NCBI GenBank assembly: GCA_949318235.1
Contig: OX439134.1
Span: 23,694,662 to 23,758,661, forward strand
Source: Ecdyonurus torrentis
Lineage: Eukaryota; Arthropoda; Insecta; Ephemeroptera; Heptageniidae
Length of the DNA: 64,000 nucleotides
Direction: 5' to 3'
In this document: positions 1 to 28,040 of the stretch, piece by piece
Position numbering within the stretch: the stretch's first letter is position 1
How the letters are laid out: each line of letters begins with the position of its first letter
Program-made: the position numbers and the translations under genes
Notes under the pieces: model-generated
What the model was told of the DNA's origin: nothing
The model's input: only the letters and a program-made list of their open reading frames with translations
The model's database searches: none

Positions 1-240
1 TTTTTACATTTATTGGTGGTAACCGTCGTCTTTGTCAGGTAGAGCTATATCGGTAGGATTGTTGGTTGCATTGAGATCGGAGAACTTGTATTTGCAGAAG
101 TGGCTTCATTTAACCTTTCAGTGGTCATTTTGTACATTTTTGGGGGTCACCACTGTCTTTGTCGGGGAGAGTTACCCCAGTAACGACGTTGGTTGCATTA
201 TTACCGAAGAACTTCTAAATCGGTGATTGAACACCCCCGA
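1..240. repeat. diverged tandem duplication, about 127-bp period
   Basis: Two units are visible, starting near 2 and near 129. Each reads a T-rich start, then a GGT-rich stretch, CGTCTTTGTC or CTGTCTTTGTC, GTTGGTTGCATT and GAGAACTT or GAAGAACTT. An open frame of about 64 codons crosses both units, but it only reflects the repeat and has no recognisable domain. The array may continue to the left of the window. Confidence 0.6.
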
Positions 241-822
241 AACCCCCTTAAGGATTGAAAAATAAAAATTTTGCCCCATATTCAGCTTCATAATTTTTTT
301 ACACCACCATAGGTACTCATTTTATTACATCCACCCCGGGGTCTGGGATTTATTATAAGTTACTCCTTGCACCTTCGAAACTCATACAGTAGCAAATTTA
401 ACGCTGTTCTACCCCTTAAGTAAGGTCAAAATTTGCAAATTTAGGGTTCTAAAACATCGGGAATTAAAAGGATAGGGGTTTTCATAACACCCGTCAAGTT
501 TCACGACCCTATCTTAATTTGAACTAGGTCAAATAAAATGTTCTTTCAGATCATAATTCATATCCTTTGTATTGCTGTGCTATACACACTTCTTGCCGCA
601 CTACTTTCCCTCCCTTGCTTTTTTACTACTTGTTTGCCGCACGGATCTTCCGCGCTCAACTCGCTGTGTTAGCACTGTGATAACTTAAGAATGACTTGAA
701 ATATTTTAAAACACTTTTCAGATTCAGAAAGCTCAACTCTTACTTTCTTCTCATAGAAAATTTTTATTCCATGAAGACCTTGCAGACTTACAGCGATTCT
801 AGCAAAACTTCTTTTAGCCATA
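241..822. other. AT-rich intergenic sequence, nothing recognised
   Basis: I see no open frame of useful length, tandem repeat or inverted repeat that I can name here. Confidence 0.4.
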
Positions 823-1454
823 CACACTAAAAAATTTCGTTAGTTTTCAACGGAATATGTGTTTTTCAACGGCTATAAGTGTTGATAATTAACGTTTCAA
901 AACTCAACTCTTATTGTATTGAAAACTCAACACTTAAGTACAATTTCACTTTTAACGTTGATTTAGCATAAATAGAGTTGATAAAAACCATCAATTTTCA
1001 ACGGAATAAACGTCCTTATCTACCTAATTAGAAATAATATAAAAACTTACTTTACACAATTTCCTGTGTTCTACGCAAAAAATCAAAATATGCATAAGAA
1101 TAAATAGTGTTTATTTTTTATTCTTTAAATAGAATCAACGAAATTTTTTTTTTATTTCTGCCCAAAAAGTGCGTTTCTTTCGAAAAGTTATCAACCCGTT
1201 AGAAATTTTATTGCATTTTTGGATTTAACTCGATTTTTCATACCCAAATGAGTCATCCAAAAATTTATTATACAATATATACTAATTATCAGTTGAGTTT
1301 GGTTCTTTTTCATCTAATTGTAATTAAGCGTTGATTATAAACGTTTGTGACGTCACACGTAATCGTTAAATATCTACGTTTAAAGCATGACGAAACTTTG
1401 TACAAGCTTTTCAACGTTTAGAACGTCGATTATACACGTCTATTTTTTAGTGTG
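823..1454 (+). mobile_element. TA-flanked MITE, CACACTAAAAAAT family, copy A
   Basis: The element starts CACACTAAAAAAT and ends ATTTTTTAGTGTG, with TA directly outside both ends. Subterminal sequence is rich in AACGTT and CAACG motifs in both orientations. A second copy lies reversed at 8491-9486 and shares roughly the outer 140-190 bp but has a different centre. There is no transposase. The TA duplication points to Tc1/mariner-type mobilisation, an inference from ends and target site only. Confidence 0.8.
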
Positions 1455-1637
1455 TAAAGGCCGCTGCTGCACTCGCACATTAGGATTAGATAACGTCACG
1501 AGCGCCGTGTTTGAGACGGGCTCCACGATACACGCTTTACTGCGGCCACGTTAAACTTGTATTTTTTACATTGCAACTAATTCTTTATCAATATAAATGA
1601 GAAACTCCAAGTGTGGAGACGGGCTTTTCAGGGGCAC

Positions 1638-3745
1638 AGACACCCTGGCTTTTTTAATCTATTAGGTACAACAAAACATTTCACAAGTTGTTGAAATCTG
1701 CTACGTCTATTCCTTCTAATTTTAATATAGAATTAAAGTTCAGTCGTGGTTTGCACGGAAAAAAAATTCAACCATGACAAGTTTGAAAGTAACTACTAAA
1801 TATAGCTAAAATTTGTGGCAGGTTAAAAATTACCCCAAAACATAGTTAAAAAATAAAGTTGTTTCAAGATTAAAATTAAAAGTATAGCTATATTATGTTT
1901 CATCATTACGCATAGTTAAAGGTAACAAAGAAACAAAATTTGAAATTTACTATTTACTGGCGTAGCTTTCTACACTAGCGCTTGGTTGAAAGTTACTAAG
2001 TTGAAAGGTTAAAAACTGCTCTCCGGGACGCTATAAAGAAATGTGCGGGGAGCGGGAGAGCGGATGGCTTTATAGTACAGCCTAGGTCTTGAAATAACAT
2101 ACGCTTCCTACCTATCTACCTAAACTACGATAATGTTGAGCTATCGATTGCCTTACGCATAGACATATTTAAAGAATGCAGTTTAGTACTATATAAGCTG
2201 AGAAGTAACAAAATCGCAACAGCACTGTTGTCTTCATTTTCAATTAAAAGTTTCATTTTCTTGGCTGAATATACAATTGATTAAATGATAACTCTATTAA
2301 AATTGAAATAGTTCTAATTGAAATTGAAATTGTTCTAAAGTTTTGGAAAGTTTATTTTTAATTTTGAACCAATATTTAAACAAGAAACTATTATAAATGT
2401 GCCGAAAAAGTGGGGATTTTTAAATTTAAAACTTACTTGTTAGTCTATACAGTTCTATAATTCTTAACCTTTTTGTATATTAAATCAATGTCCAACTCTT
2501 TATATACAACTTTTTATCTTATATAGACGATCTCTCACTTTAATCTTAAGTTTAAATTATTATAGTTAATATGTTTAAGTTATGACACAATTTTACTTTT
2601 TTTGCATTCATTTTTGATGTATTTTTATTTATATAAGCCCCATTTTTATGTAAAATTATTATAATATTTAAAAGAAAAAATAATTGTCGTGAATACTTTT
2701 GTTACCAAAAATACGTTATAATAATATTAAAAATATAAGAATAATTTTTTTCTACTGGTTACAAATCATAATATATAAAAAGAAAATATTTTAAGTTGTT
2801 AAAAGGATGCACTTCTACTAAATAATAAACATAAAAATCAATTTTAGATTCTTATATTACCTTATTTGATAGAAAACTATGAAGCTGCTATATGAATGGG
2901 TGAAAGCAAAACTCACCAAACACTGTATGTATAAAGTACGATTTTTAAAAATTCACCAAATTAAAAAAACATTGAGTCAGACTAACTGGATTTTATAATA
3001 TTGTGTGAGGTTGAGTCAGTTACAAGTCCGCTTCGCAGGGATGTATCGAGAAGGGCGCGAGGCTTTCCTTGTTTAGCCTTTCTTAGTAGTAGAATGTAAC
3101 TAATAAAGAAGGCTAGAATCAGCTACGTTGCGCAGCGTTAAAATTGACTGCTAAATATAGTAGAAATGAATTCTTGAAATACGTTAAATATTCTAAAGTA
3201 TCTTTCATAATATTTTATTAAATTATTATTCATAATTTTTTTAATTTTTAAAAATGTTTACAATTAATTTGGTATAATTTAGTAACATTTAACATTCTGT
3301 AGTTTCATTGAAAATAAGCTGGCGATAAATATTAAACCTAACCTTAAATATATGTAAGATTTAACGATATTTATTTTCAACCTAGTAAAGTAGTCGTTTT
3401 TAACCTAACGATTCATTAAAATTAAACTTGTTTTTTGGTTAATACACGTTTTAGCTATATTTCATAGTAGAAAATTTTGCCTGTGTGGCCTTAATTGAAT
3501 TAACAAGTAATGCTGCTTCATACAAGGCAAAACTTGTTTGTCATTGTGACCATAAAATGTGTCCGATTATTGATATAAGCTAAAAACTTACATAAATCGA
3601 AGAATAAAAGTCAGTTGATTGATATTTGTCCTAACAACGACCAAACTGTAATTTTAAATTTAAATTTGAAGGAACAGTCGCTTCAGATTTGAACAACTTG
3701 TGAAATAGTTTTTGTGTTTAGTAGATTCTAAAAAGCCAGGGTATC
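1638..3745. repeat. candidate large foldback, about 2.1 kb
   Basis: The left segment 1638-1755 (ACCCTGGCTTTTTT, then TTTCACAAGTTGTT) is the reverse complement, with divergence, of 3640-3745. A second inverted match joins about 1790-1815 (TATAGCTAAAA) with about 3450-3480. The centre is AT-rich with no coding sequence. It could be one old foldback transposon or two nested ones; the outer boundary was not resolved. Confidence 0.45.
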
Positions 3746-3938
3746 TGTCGCTTTAAGAGCAGTTCATTTGTATTAAAAAAAATAAGCAGGAAACAATCAA
3801 AAACAGTAATTTTTTTTAAATTGAGCCCCCTCTTTTACAGTAATTTTTAATCATTTTCTTGAATAAAAACATTCTTAAAATTTTTGTGATCATATTTTTA
3901 ATTACGTTATAGCAAGCCTAGCATAAAAACCTTTATTA

Positions 3939-4340
3939 TTTTTTTTTAATTTTTTTTATTTGTTATTTTGCCATATTGTGTTATTGTGCTATACACCAAT
4001 CCCAGTCCTAGTCAAGACATTGTCTTATCGACAGGTTAGGACTTTCCAAGTAACAGAAAAGCACACACAGGCTGGCCACGGCCTAATTACACAGCCCGGC
4101 ATTCGCCATGACAGCCTAGAGAAACCGTGGAAACATATAGGCAGGCTTGTCGGTGCAATCACATCAATCATGCACCTCCCGAATACTGTGCGTCATCATG
4201 GATTGCATGTTAACATGCATCGTGCAACGTGTTGTGCTCTCACACTTTACGTACGCACCAAGCAGTAGCTCAAACCTATACTCGGTGAGAAGTACAGAGT
4301 TGCGAGTCAGCTGCCTTCACCACTTGGCCATACCAGCTCG
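3939..4340 (-). mobile_element. tRNA-derived SINE, copy 1
   Basis: On the minus strand the head at 4340 reads like a tRNA: an A-box-like segment, then a degraded B box (GGTTTGAGC). The body contains the family-specific run GCCTAGAGAAACC (on the + strand) and a tail ending in a T-rich stretch on the + strand at 3939-3965, the poly(A) tail of the minus-strand element. Copies 2 and 3 are at 6343-6742 and 22978-23356. Such elements are pol III transcribed and mobilised by a partner LINE. Confidence 0.85.
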
Positions 4341-4792
4341 GAAACAAGTATTGTAATTATAAAGTGATATTATAATAAGGAGAGGAGCGTATAATAAATT
4401 AAACGCACAATCTGTGAAGTAACGTTTCTTTTGTATAGAGTTGGTACAATACATCAGATAAGTAGCAAAGTGCAGCACGATTTGAGGTGGTGAAGGATGA
4501 TTGCCGTCTTATATAACCTCGTGATCACGTAACCGGTACTAAGGGGCTGGTAACTAGGGTTAAAGGGATCCCACGGTGGACTGCAGCCCAAGCTGCTTGC
4601 GACCCCCGTGTGATCTCTGCATAGGATGCAAGATGTGTTGCAGGCGGAAATGCAATGTTACTTAACGTCTTTGTGTAAGTCTCAGGTTCGACCCGTGATG
4701 TTTGCCACAACGTTATAAAATTTGAAGTAACACTCTAAAAATTGTTACATTAATTTAGTTACGAATCCCAACTTATTTGAAATAATCACTTT
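4341..4792. other. unclassified stretch with one B-box-like motif
   Basis: A GGTTCGACCC run at about 4684-4693 resembles a pol III B box, but I find no convincing A box upstream and no tRNA cloverleaf. The stretch is less AT-rich than its surroundings and could be another degraded SINE. An open frame on the minus strand here has no recognisable domain. Confidence 0.3.
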
Positions 4793-6342
4793 CAAGTTAT
4801 TATGAGTAGCTAAAATAATGCAATTTATCAAATTAACACCAAAAGCTATTTTAACCCATTTATGCCTAATGGGTCGAAAACGACCCATGTATATTTCAAG
4901 TAGCTAAAAACTACAGAATTCATCAATCCTCCTAAAAATGTGTATTTTCCTACCTAATAGTATGTTTAATATGTGGTAGTGACTTAAAGTCGCATATTTT
5001 ATTTTTGGGGGGAGATACCGAATTTCAAAGTAGACTACTAAAATTGGTCGCTTTGAAAATCTGATGTTTCCGACTTTATACTGAATTTTCTAGATGTGTG
5101 CAAGTATCACTACCGTTATAACCCATACTTTTCAACACCTATATGACTACCTCTCAGTGTGGTATTCAATCAAACTTTTATTCCAACTAGTTTTTTTACA
5201 GTTGATGCTAGAAATTGAGTTGGGTCGTTTTCGAATCATTAGGCACGAGGCCTATGAAAAAATATATAAATATATATTTTAGATGAGTAATTACTTTGCA
5301 AATTTTGAGACTTGTTAGTCATCCCCTGCACCCTAAATATGATCCCTAATAACAATAAGTACCAATTAATGGACAGGACCCTATTTTCGGACAGGTGCCA
5401 AATACCAGACAATATTACAAATAACCAAAAAATCAATTTTTTAGTCATACTTCAGCTTTTATACTTTAATTACAATACTTATTACAAAAAGTCAACAATT
5501 ATTACATAATGACACAGGACCCTTTTCTAGATGGGATCCTAATATTCAGAATATTAATAATATTGAATAATAATTCAAAAAAAAAACAAACAAAAACAAA
5601 AAACAAAAAAACGAAAGAAAGAAAGAGATTGAAAAAAAAAGCATGTTGTATCAAAGCAGGAATACATAATGCTAAGTTGACAACCAATAGTATTTACATT
5701 ATATCTGAGCAATATTGTTAATTGTTATCTACAAGAATCAAACTGAACTCTTTAATGCGGAGATATGTCTAATTGCATGCACAAAATTTTGTATTGGGCG
5801 TAGGTTTGTAGTGTTGTGGCATGCATGTATATGATATACATCTTGGAACTTGGAAATGACTGAACTATTGGTTGATCCAAACAAATAGGTAATATTATTT
5901 ATCACATAGAGATGTACGAGTAACACATCGTTAGGGTTACTATACCTTACTTTGCTTGGTAGGACCGAAATATGAAGGGAAAAAAATGTATTTGAATATA
6001 GCGCAAAATTGAAACAATATTGAAAAATTAATAACTACATATTTGTACATAAATGTAAAGTGGAAAACCTTATATATGTGTGTTCATAATTTCAAATTCT
6101 GACTTAGATTTCAATTACATAGACAAAAGAAATATCATAATTTGGTCTTTGCTACTTTGAAATATTTATCATCTCTATGTGATAAATAATATTACCTAAT
6201 TATTTACATCAACCAATAGTCATGTTCCAAGTTCCAAGATGTATATCAAATACATGCACGTCCCAACACTAGAAACCTATGACCAATAAAAAATTTTGTG
6301 CATGCAATTTGACATATCTCCGCATTATAGAGTTCACTTTGA

Positions 6343-6742
6343 TTTTTTTTTTTTTTTTTTTTTTTGCTTGCCTTATTGTGATATCGTGCTATACACCAAT
6401 CCCAGTCCCATCCAGGACATTGTCTTATCGACAGGTAAGGACTTTCCAATTAATGGAAAAGCACACACGGGTCGGCCACGGCCTAAGCACACAGCCCGGC
6501 ATTCACCATGACAGCCTAGAGAAACCGTGGAAACATCTAGGCAGGCTGGTCGGTGCAATCACATATCAATCATGCACCTCCCAAATACTGTGCATCGTCA
6601 TGGAATGCATGTAAACATGCATCGTGCAACGTGTTGTGCTCTCACACTTCACGTACGCACCGAGCAGTGGCTCGAACTTATACTCGGTGAGAAGTACAGA
6701 TTTGCGAGTCAGCCGCCTTCATCACTCGGTCATACCAGCTCG
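6343..6742 (-). mobile_element. tRNA-derived SINE, copy 2, nested
   Basis: This is the cleanest minus-strand copy, with a 23-base T run at 6343-6365 (its poly(A) tail) and a tRNA-like head at 6742. It lies inside the right arm of the foldback at 4855-7399; the left arm, at about 5725-5760, continues across the equivalent point without it. The SINE is therefore younger than the foldback. Confidence 0.9.
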
Positions 6743-6897
6743 ACAACACATAACAATACACAACATAACAATTACAACAATAACATAACAATTGACAAGA
6801 TTGCTCAGATATAATATAAATGCTATTGGTTGTCAACTTATCATTATGTAATTCTGCTTTGATACAACATATATGCTTTTTTTTCTCTCCATCTCTC

Positions 6898-6898
6898 G

Positions 6899-6930
<32 letters not shown>
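6898..6930. repeat. (GTT)n microsatellite
   Basis: About eleven GTT units precede a T run, inside the right arm of the foldback element. The left arm has an A-rich stretch at the corresponding place (about 5575-5640) rather than a matching trinucleotide array. Confidence 0.9.
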
Positions 6931-6931
<1 letters not shown>

Positions 6932-7521
6932 TTTAATTGTCTGAATATTAGGAGCCCATCCAGAAAGGGTCCTGTATAATGTAATAATTGTTGACTTTTT
7001 GTGATAAGTATTGTATTTAAAGCATAAAAGCTGAAGTATGACTAAAAAAAATTGATTTTTTGGTTATTTGTAATATTGTCTGGTATTTGGCACCTGTCCG
7101 AAAATAGGGTCCTGTCCATCAATTGGTACTTATTGTTATTAGGGATCATATTTAGGGTGCAGGGGATGACTAACAAGTAAAAGAATATGCAAAGTAATTA
7201 CTTATCTAAAATATATATTTACATATTTTTTCATAGGCCTCGTGCCTAATGGGTCAAAAACGACCCACCTGCATTCCGCGCCAGTGCACGTGCATAAAAA
7301 TTTCAAAAAAATATTTTTGGTATTTTACAGTGGCATATAGCTAGAATATCACAAAAAAATCAATAAAATGTAAAAATTTGAATTATCGGCATTAATGGGT
7401 TAACTTAAAATAGCTTAAAATGTATAAACAATCTTAAAATTTACTTAATTAGCTATTTTCAATAATTTACTAAGATCAATTATTTTAGCTACTCATAATA
7501 ACTTAAAAATTTTTATCTTAA

Positions 7522-7867
7522 AGGCGTAGAACACCTTAAACGAAAAAGTTGCGTAATATTCTAACAAACCTGAAATTCAACATTGATTTTGCCAACGTCT
7601 TTTATTTCTAATTCATTTCTCATTCAAAAAATGACACTGGCGATCACTGACGTCACAGCTCGCCAGTCACAGTTAACTTGCGCGTAAAACAAGCGAGCTG
7701 TGACGTCAGTGACTGCAGGTGGCATTTTGTTTGAATGTAAAATAAAATTAGAAGTTATTATTTATTTTCTATTTATTTATTATTTAGGAAACTCCGACCA
7801 AATCAACTTTGGGTTTCAGGTTTATAAGAATATTACGCAACTTTTTCGTTCAAAGTTTACTACGCCT
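7522..7867. mobile_element. TTAA-flanked MITE, AGGCGTAG ends
   Basis: TTAA lies at 7518-7521 and 7868-7871. The ends are AGGCGTAG and CTACGCCT, and the inverted repeats extend past AAAGTTGCGTAATATTCT. The centre holds a second palindrome around TGACGTCA, GTGACGTCAG-like on both sides. The element ends about 70 bp before the first recognised lectin exon. A partial relative is at about 25370-25500. Confidence 0.8.
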
Positions 7868-7937
7868 TTAAATAGTGTAGTATTCGCGTAAGTAAAGTAA
7901 TGCATCATTTTTTGGAGTGAATAATTTTATATTGCAG

Positions 7938-23643
<15,706 letters not shown>

Positions 23644-23671
23644 CTATAGAGACAAGATAACATGGATAGAA

Positions 23672-24376
<705 letters not shown>

Positions 24377-24384
24377 GTCTAGTA

Positions 24385-24545
24385 AGGCATAGACCAGAAA
24401 AGAAACATTAGCATCTAAATCACAAAACACATGATATAAACATAATATATAAATATCTTTAATTTCTTTTAAAACCTAACAGTAGCTCCGTAGCAATGAT
24501 TTAATAATTTAAATTTATGCAACTCTTACATAATTTTCATACTTT
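24385..24545. mobile_element. partial MITE, AATAGACCGGAG family
   Basis: AAGGCATAGACCAGAAAAG, CATTAGCATCTAAATC and CAGTAGCTCCGTAGCAATGA match the family at 10027-10361 and 27189-27482. The left border abuts the GATA array and the TTAA site is lost. Confidence 0.55.
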
Positions 24546-25369
24546 TTTCATTTATTTAAGAAACTCGTCCAATTTATTTGCATCGTCTTGTTTTTGTTAT
24601 TTGGAGCTACTGTATGTTTATAAATATTTTGACTTTAGATTTATAGTATTTTTAACTATTTGGATCGTAAAGTAAGTTTTTTGATGTTCTGGGTCATAAA
24701 TAATATCAAGTAAAAACTATATCTATCGTCTTTAAGTGCATACACCACTTTTAACATTATTATAACATATCATATTATAACATATTTGAACATATTATAC
24801 AAGTTTGCCTCAGAGCGAGCTCCTCACGCTCTTTCTTTCAAAAAAATTCATGTTTCAATTTCAGTGCACATTAAAATTAAAAACGGTTTTGAAATAACAA
24901 TAATAGTTCCAAGAAAGTTTATTTCATACTAGTGTGGGATAAAGTTGTTATTTCATACTCAGAATCAGAGATTTGTGCGACTGTTAAGTGTATAAAAAAT
25001 TTTAATTCCTAAATAAACTATAATTAAAAGCTAAATTTCACTGTACTATTTTTTCTATAAGCCTGGTATCTTGACTTTTTAAATATGGCTTTAAAAATGT
25101 TCTAGCATTATTATTTTAGTCAGAATAATGTATCTCCTGAAACTTAATTGTCCGTTTAACCTATACTGGTAATTAGCTTGGATGAAGCTCCGGTTAAAAA
25201 ATCTGAAATTTTATATTGCTTGAGTCAAAATTTTTTCTCTACAGATTCTGTAAAAATTAACTGGTTAAAATTTTTTGCCAGGTTAAATTTATTTTTACCG
25301 CACTATATATCAACGTTAATTAGGCCAAACTTATTAATTTCTAATTTATTTTACATAAACAAATTGTCA
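24546..25369. other. AT-rich intergenic sequence, nothing recognised
   Basis: There is no convincing frame, repeat or inverted structure. The short open frame at about 25178-25384 has no recognisable features. Confidence 0.35.
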
Positions 25370-25500
25370 GCTGCATGTTTATGACGTCACAGCTCAACTG
25401 TTTCCACGCACGTGGACTAATGACGTCACAAACCCGTATCTGACATTTTGTGAATGTAAAGACATATTAGAAGTCAATGACTCCGGCCAAATTTATGTTG
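25370..25500. repeat. fragment related to the TTAA MITE at 7522
   Basis: TGACGTCACAGCTC, a second TGACGTCACA, GACATTTTGTGAATGTAAA, TTAGAAGT and CTCCGGCCAAATT follow the order seen at 7650-7815. The terminal repeats were not found. Confidence 0.4.
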
Positions 25501-25802
25501 ATAGTTAGTTTTGTCAGTACAGGGTGTCCATAAAGTCACTGAGGGTGTTTGGCCGTTAGTAAAACACATTAGACTCAACGTAAATTAAACTTTTTATACA
25601 TCAAATAAAAGCTTGAATTATGACAATTTTGAAAATCAAAACATAAATGCAATCAGATGATTATTAATCTTGCTGCATCAAAAACCGCAAAAAAAGATAA
25701 AATTGACGTCCGATTTGCAACTTTTCACGCTTGCATCATCTGAAAAAACACATACAGATTCAAAATTTGTAAGGTCTCACTCGAGTTTTCTTAAACATTA
25801 GC

Positions 25803-26204
25803 TCAAGGCCTCTCCACATGCGCCCCATTGGTAGCACGACACACGTCGAGACGAACCTCTAGCTCGCGCGACACGTTGCGGAGAGTCTGCGGAGTGATGG
25901 CCTCGATAGCGGTGGTGATACGCTGTTTCAACTCATGCATGTCACGCACTTCCGTCTTGAAGACCTGATCTTGGTCCTTGACGTAGCCCCAGAGATAAAA
26001 GTCAGGTGGCGTGAGATCAGGAGACGAGTGCATTGCGTGTTTGTGTGGTAAAGTAAAAACTGACAGAACGTGTGTTTCTTGGGCACTGAACGTCCAGACA
26101 CAGCTCGTACGTTCGAACGTGACAGTCCCAAGGTGATTATTTGGTGCCCAGTCCTGTACGATTGTGTGATCCACCCGTTCGTCTTCCACAAGCCAACTGT
26201 CCAC
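25803..26204 (-). pseudogene. inverted copy of the mariner transposase C-terminus
   Basis: From about 26040 downwards the minus strand reads SSPDLTPPDFYLWGYVKD, then RDMHELKQRITTAIEAITPQ and TLRNVSRELEVRLDVCRA. This is the end of a mariner-type transposase including the PDL-P-DFYLWG block with its catalytic-region Asp. It duplicates the sequence at 26395-26620 in the opposite direction, with a small in-frame insertion (KDQDQVF against KDQVF). The frame above 26040 is antisense to the + copy. Confidence 0.8.
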
Positions 26205-26620
26205 TGGAACAACTTCCAGAACATGCTTGAGAATTATACGCCATCCCTCAGCAGCTGCAGGGCCAGACGGAGTGGGGTTACGAGCTCATCTTCCAGCAGG
26301 ACAGAGTGCTCTCACATTGGAAGCTCGTTGTCAGAGACGAGCTGGATTAGGTGTTTCTAGGCAGATGGCTACGTCGTGGTGAACCCATGGCATGGGCCCC
26401 CAGGTCTTCTGATCTCATGCCACCCGCCTTTTATCTCTGTAGCTACGTCAAGGACCAGGTCTTCAAGACGGAAGTGCGTGACATGCATGAGTTGAAACAG
26501 CGTATCACCACCGCTATCGAGGTTATCACTCCGCAGACTCTCCGCAACGTGTCGCGCGAGCTAGAGGTTCGTCTCGACGTGTATCGTGCTACCAATGGGG
26601 AGCATGTGGAGCAGCCTTGA
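26070..26620 (+). pseudogene. mariner-type transposase remnant, N-terminus missing, frameshifted
   Basis: The frame starting near 26070 reads SPKVIIWCPVLYDCVI and HPFVFHKPTVHWNNFQNMLE. A frameshift near 26255 moves to ELIFQQDRVLSHW (normally QDGAPPHW), a stop follows near 26348, and WAPRSSDLMPPAFYLCSYVK to the stop at 26618-26620 completes the C-terminus. DF-to-AF and LWG-to-LCS changes and the loss of the N-terminal DNA-binding half mean it cannot be active. The family is IS630/Tc1/mariner; the subfamily was not determined. Confidence 0.85.
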
Positions 26621-27188
26621 GCTAATGTTTCAGAAAACTCGAGTGAGATCTTACAAATTTTGAATCTGTATGTGTTTTTTCAGATGATGCAAGCGTTAAA
26701 AGTTGCAAATCGGACGTCAATTTTCTCTTTTTTTGCGGTTTTTGATGCAGCAAGATTAATAATCATCTGATTGCATTTATGTTTTAATTTTCAAAATTTT
26801 CATAATTCAAGCTTTAATTTGATGTATAAAAAGTTTAATTTACGTTGAGTCTTATGTGTTTTATTAACGGCCAAACAACCTCAGAGACTTTATGGACACC
26901 CTGTATTTTGGACATGATTGTTTTTTTGGACAAAGTGTTCTTTGTCTTTTAGAAGTTAATACTTTATCTTTCTAGCTATTAATTATATCCAGTTTACATA
27001 ATAAAAGTTCTTGTAATACTGAAAAAAATATACTTTTTTTATACTACAATTTTAAATTCTATTTACCATTATCTCTTAACTTTTCCCTTATTTTTTTCTT
27101 GTGTCTGAGATATTTTTGTAACTTTATATCTCTTTATTAAACATTATATAGAATGTGTGCGCATGACGTCCTTCAATGCTCTTCTTAA

Positions 27189-27482
27189 AGGAATAGACTA
27201 GAGAAAAACATAAGCATTTATATCTCGAAACACTAATCTTGATGGGATTTACATAAATAACTTTAGTTTGTCTCACTACCTAACTGTAGCTCCGCAGCAA
27301 TGATAAAAAATTTTGATTTATGCAAATCGCACAAAATTTTCAAAATAATTTTTGCATATTTCTGACGTCATAAAAATGAATAATCACCTAAATTGCAAAT
27401 TCCACAGTTTTTTAACGTTCTCTCGTGGGGCTCTACTTTAACATTCTGGTAGTATTCATGTTGTTTTATGTGGTCTATGTCT
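27189..27482. mobile_element. TTAA-flanked MITE, AATAGACCGGAG family, copy 2
   Basis: TTAA lies at 27185-27188 and 27483-27486. It begins AGGAATAGACTAGAG and ends GGTCTATGTC; the interior is the reverse of 10027-10361, including CTCTCGTGGGGCT and TGACGTCATAAA. Confidence 0.75.
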
Positions 27483-27489
27483 TTAAGCA

Positions 27490-28040
27490 ATTAATAACAT
27501 TGCTCAGCATAGGTCAAACTTAGTTTTTGGTTATTTTCTCTGGTAAATAGCTAATTTTGGTTATAGTTATTTTTCTTGCATTCTTTAGGTTATCATTCAA
27601 GATTCAAGCTATTAACAACATCGATGCTCTCCAAAATATTGCGAAGTATTTTTAAACTGTATCAAAATGAGTCATTTTCCTATGCTGGCCTATGGTATTT
27701 TGCGTTAACCAATGGCGTTGACTTAAACATGAATGAAACTACATTACATAAAAAGGGTAAAGTATTGCTATACTCCCGCTATAGAGTGCATGCATTTATG
27801 TTAAAGTTGACGACATGTTGGATAACTAAATAACATGGGTGACATAGGAAAATAACTCATTTTGACAGTTTAAAATTACAATGCAATATTTTTGAGAGCA
27901 TTGATGCTGTAAATATATTAAATTAGTATCCCAAGTATGTGAGAAAAATAACTATAAACAAAAATTAACCGATTTTTTAAAGAAAATTATCTTTAAAAAA
28001 GTTTGTCCTATGCTGAGCAATGTAATTTACTACTCTACAC
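27490..28040. repeat. foldback repeat of the TTTTTGAGAGCATTGATG family
   Basis: Left arm about 27490-27700 (CATTGCTCAGCATAGG, CATCGATGCTCTCC, TCATTTTCCTATG) is the inverse of right arm about 27840-28040 (CATAGGAAAATAACTC, GAGAGCATTGATGC, CCTATGCTGAGCAATG). The centre is about 140 bp. Single arms recur in the lectin introns at 12940-13200 and 14030-14230. Confidence 0.75.

Larger units (their letters stand above)
4855..7399 (+). mobile_element. piggyBac-type foldback element, copy 1
   Basis: TTAA duplications flank the element at 4851-4854 and 7400-7403, and its ends begin CCCATTTATGCC and finish GGCATTAATGGG; CCC/GGG ends next to TTAA are characteristic of piggyBac elements. Both ends carry the palindrome GGGTCGAAAACGACCC or a near variant. 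The inside is almost entirely an inverted repeat: about 5220-5930 pairs with about 6170-7260. No transposase frame is present, so it is non-autonomous. A SINE interrupts the right arm at 6343-6742. A second copy is at 17156-19522. Confidence 0.85.
4793..7512. repeat. older inverted repeat split by the TTAA foldback element
   Basis: The segment around 4793-4820 (GTTATTATGAGTAGC) is the reverse complement of about 7486-7512. The two sit symmetrically outside the TTAA-flanked element at 4855-7399, so that element appears to have inserted within an older palindromic repeat. The ends of the older element were not fixed. Confidence 0.55.
25520..26903 (+). mobile_element. mariner-type element with inverted 3' end as its left half
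   Basis: The ends CAGGGTGTCCATAAAGTC and, reversed, CAGGGTGTCCATAAAGTC are flanked by TA at 25518-25519 and 26904-26905. The left 25520-26040 is the reverse complement of about 26390-26903 and includes the C-terminal part of the transposase, so the true 5' end and N-terminal coding region are replaced by an inverted copy of the 3' end. A second element at 40701-41861 has the same architecture. Confidence 0.85.

Noticed and set aside
4140..4360. Frames within SINE copies (also 6246-6614 and 22954-23169)
   Set aside because: They lie wholly within tRNA-derived SINEs and have no coding role.
7700..7891. 63-codon frame as an upstream lectin exon
   Set aside because: It lies mostly inside the TTAA-flanked MITE 7522-7867 and does not fit the phase of exon a.
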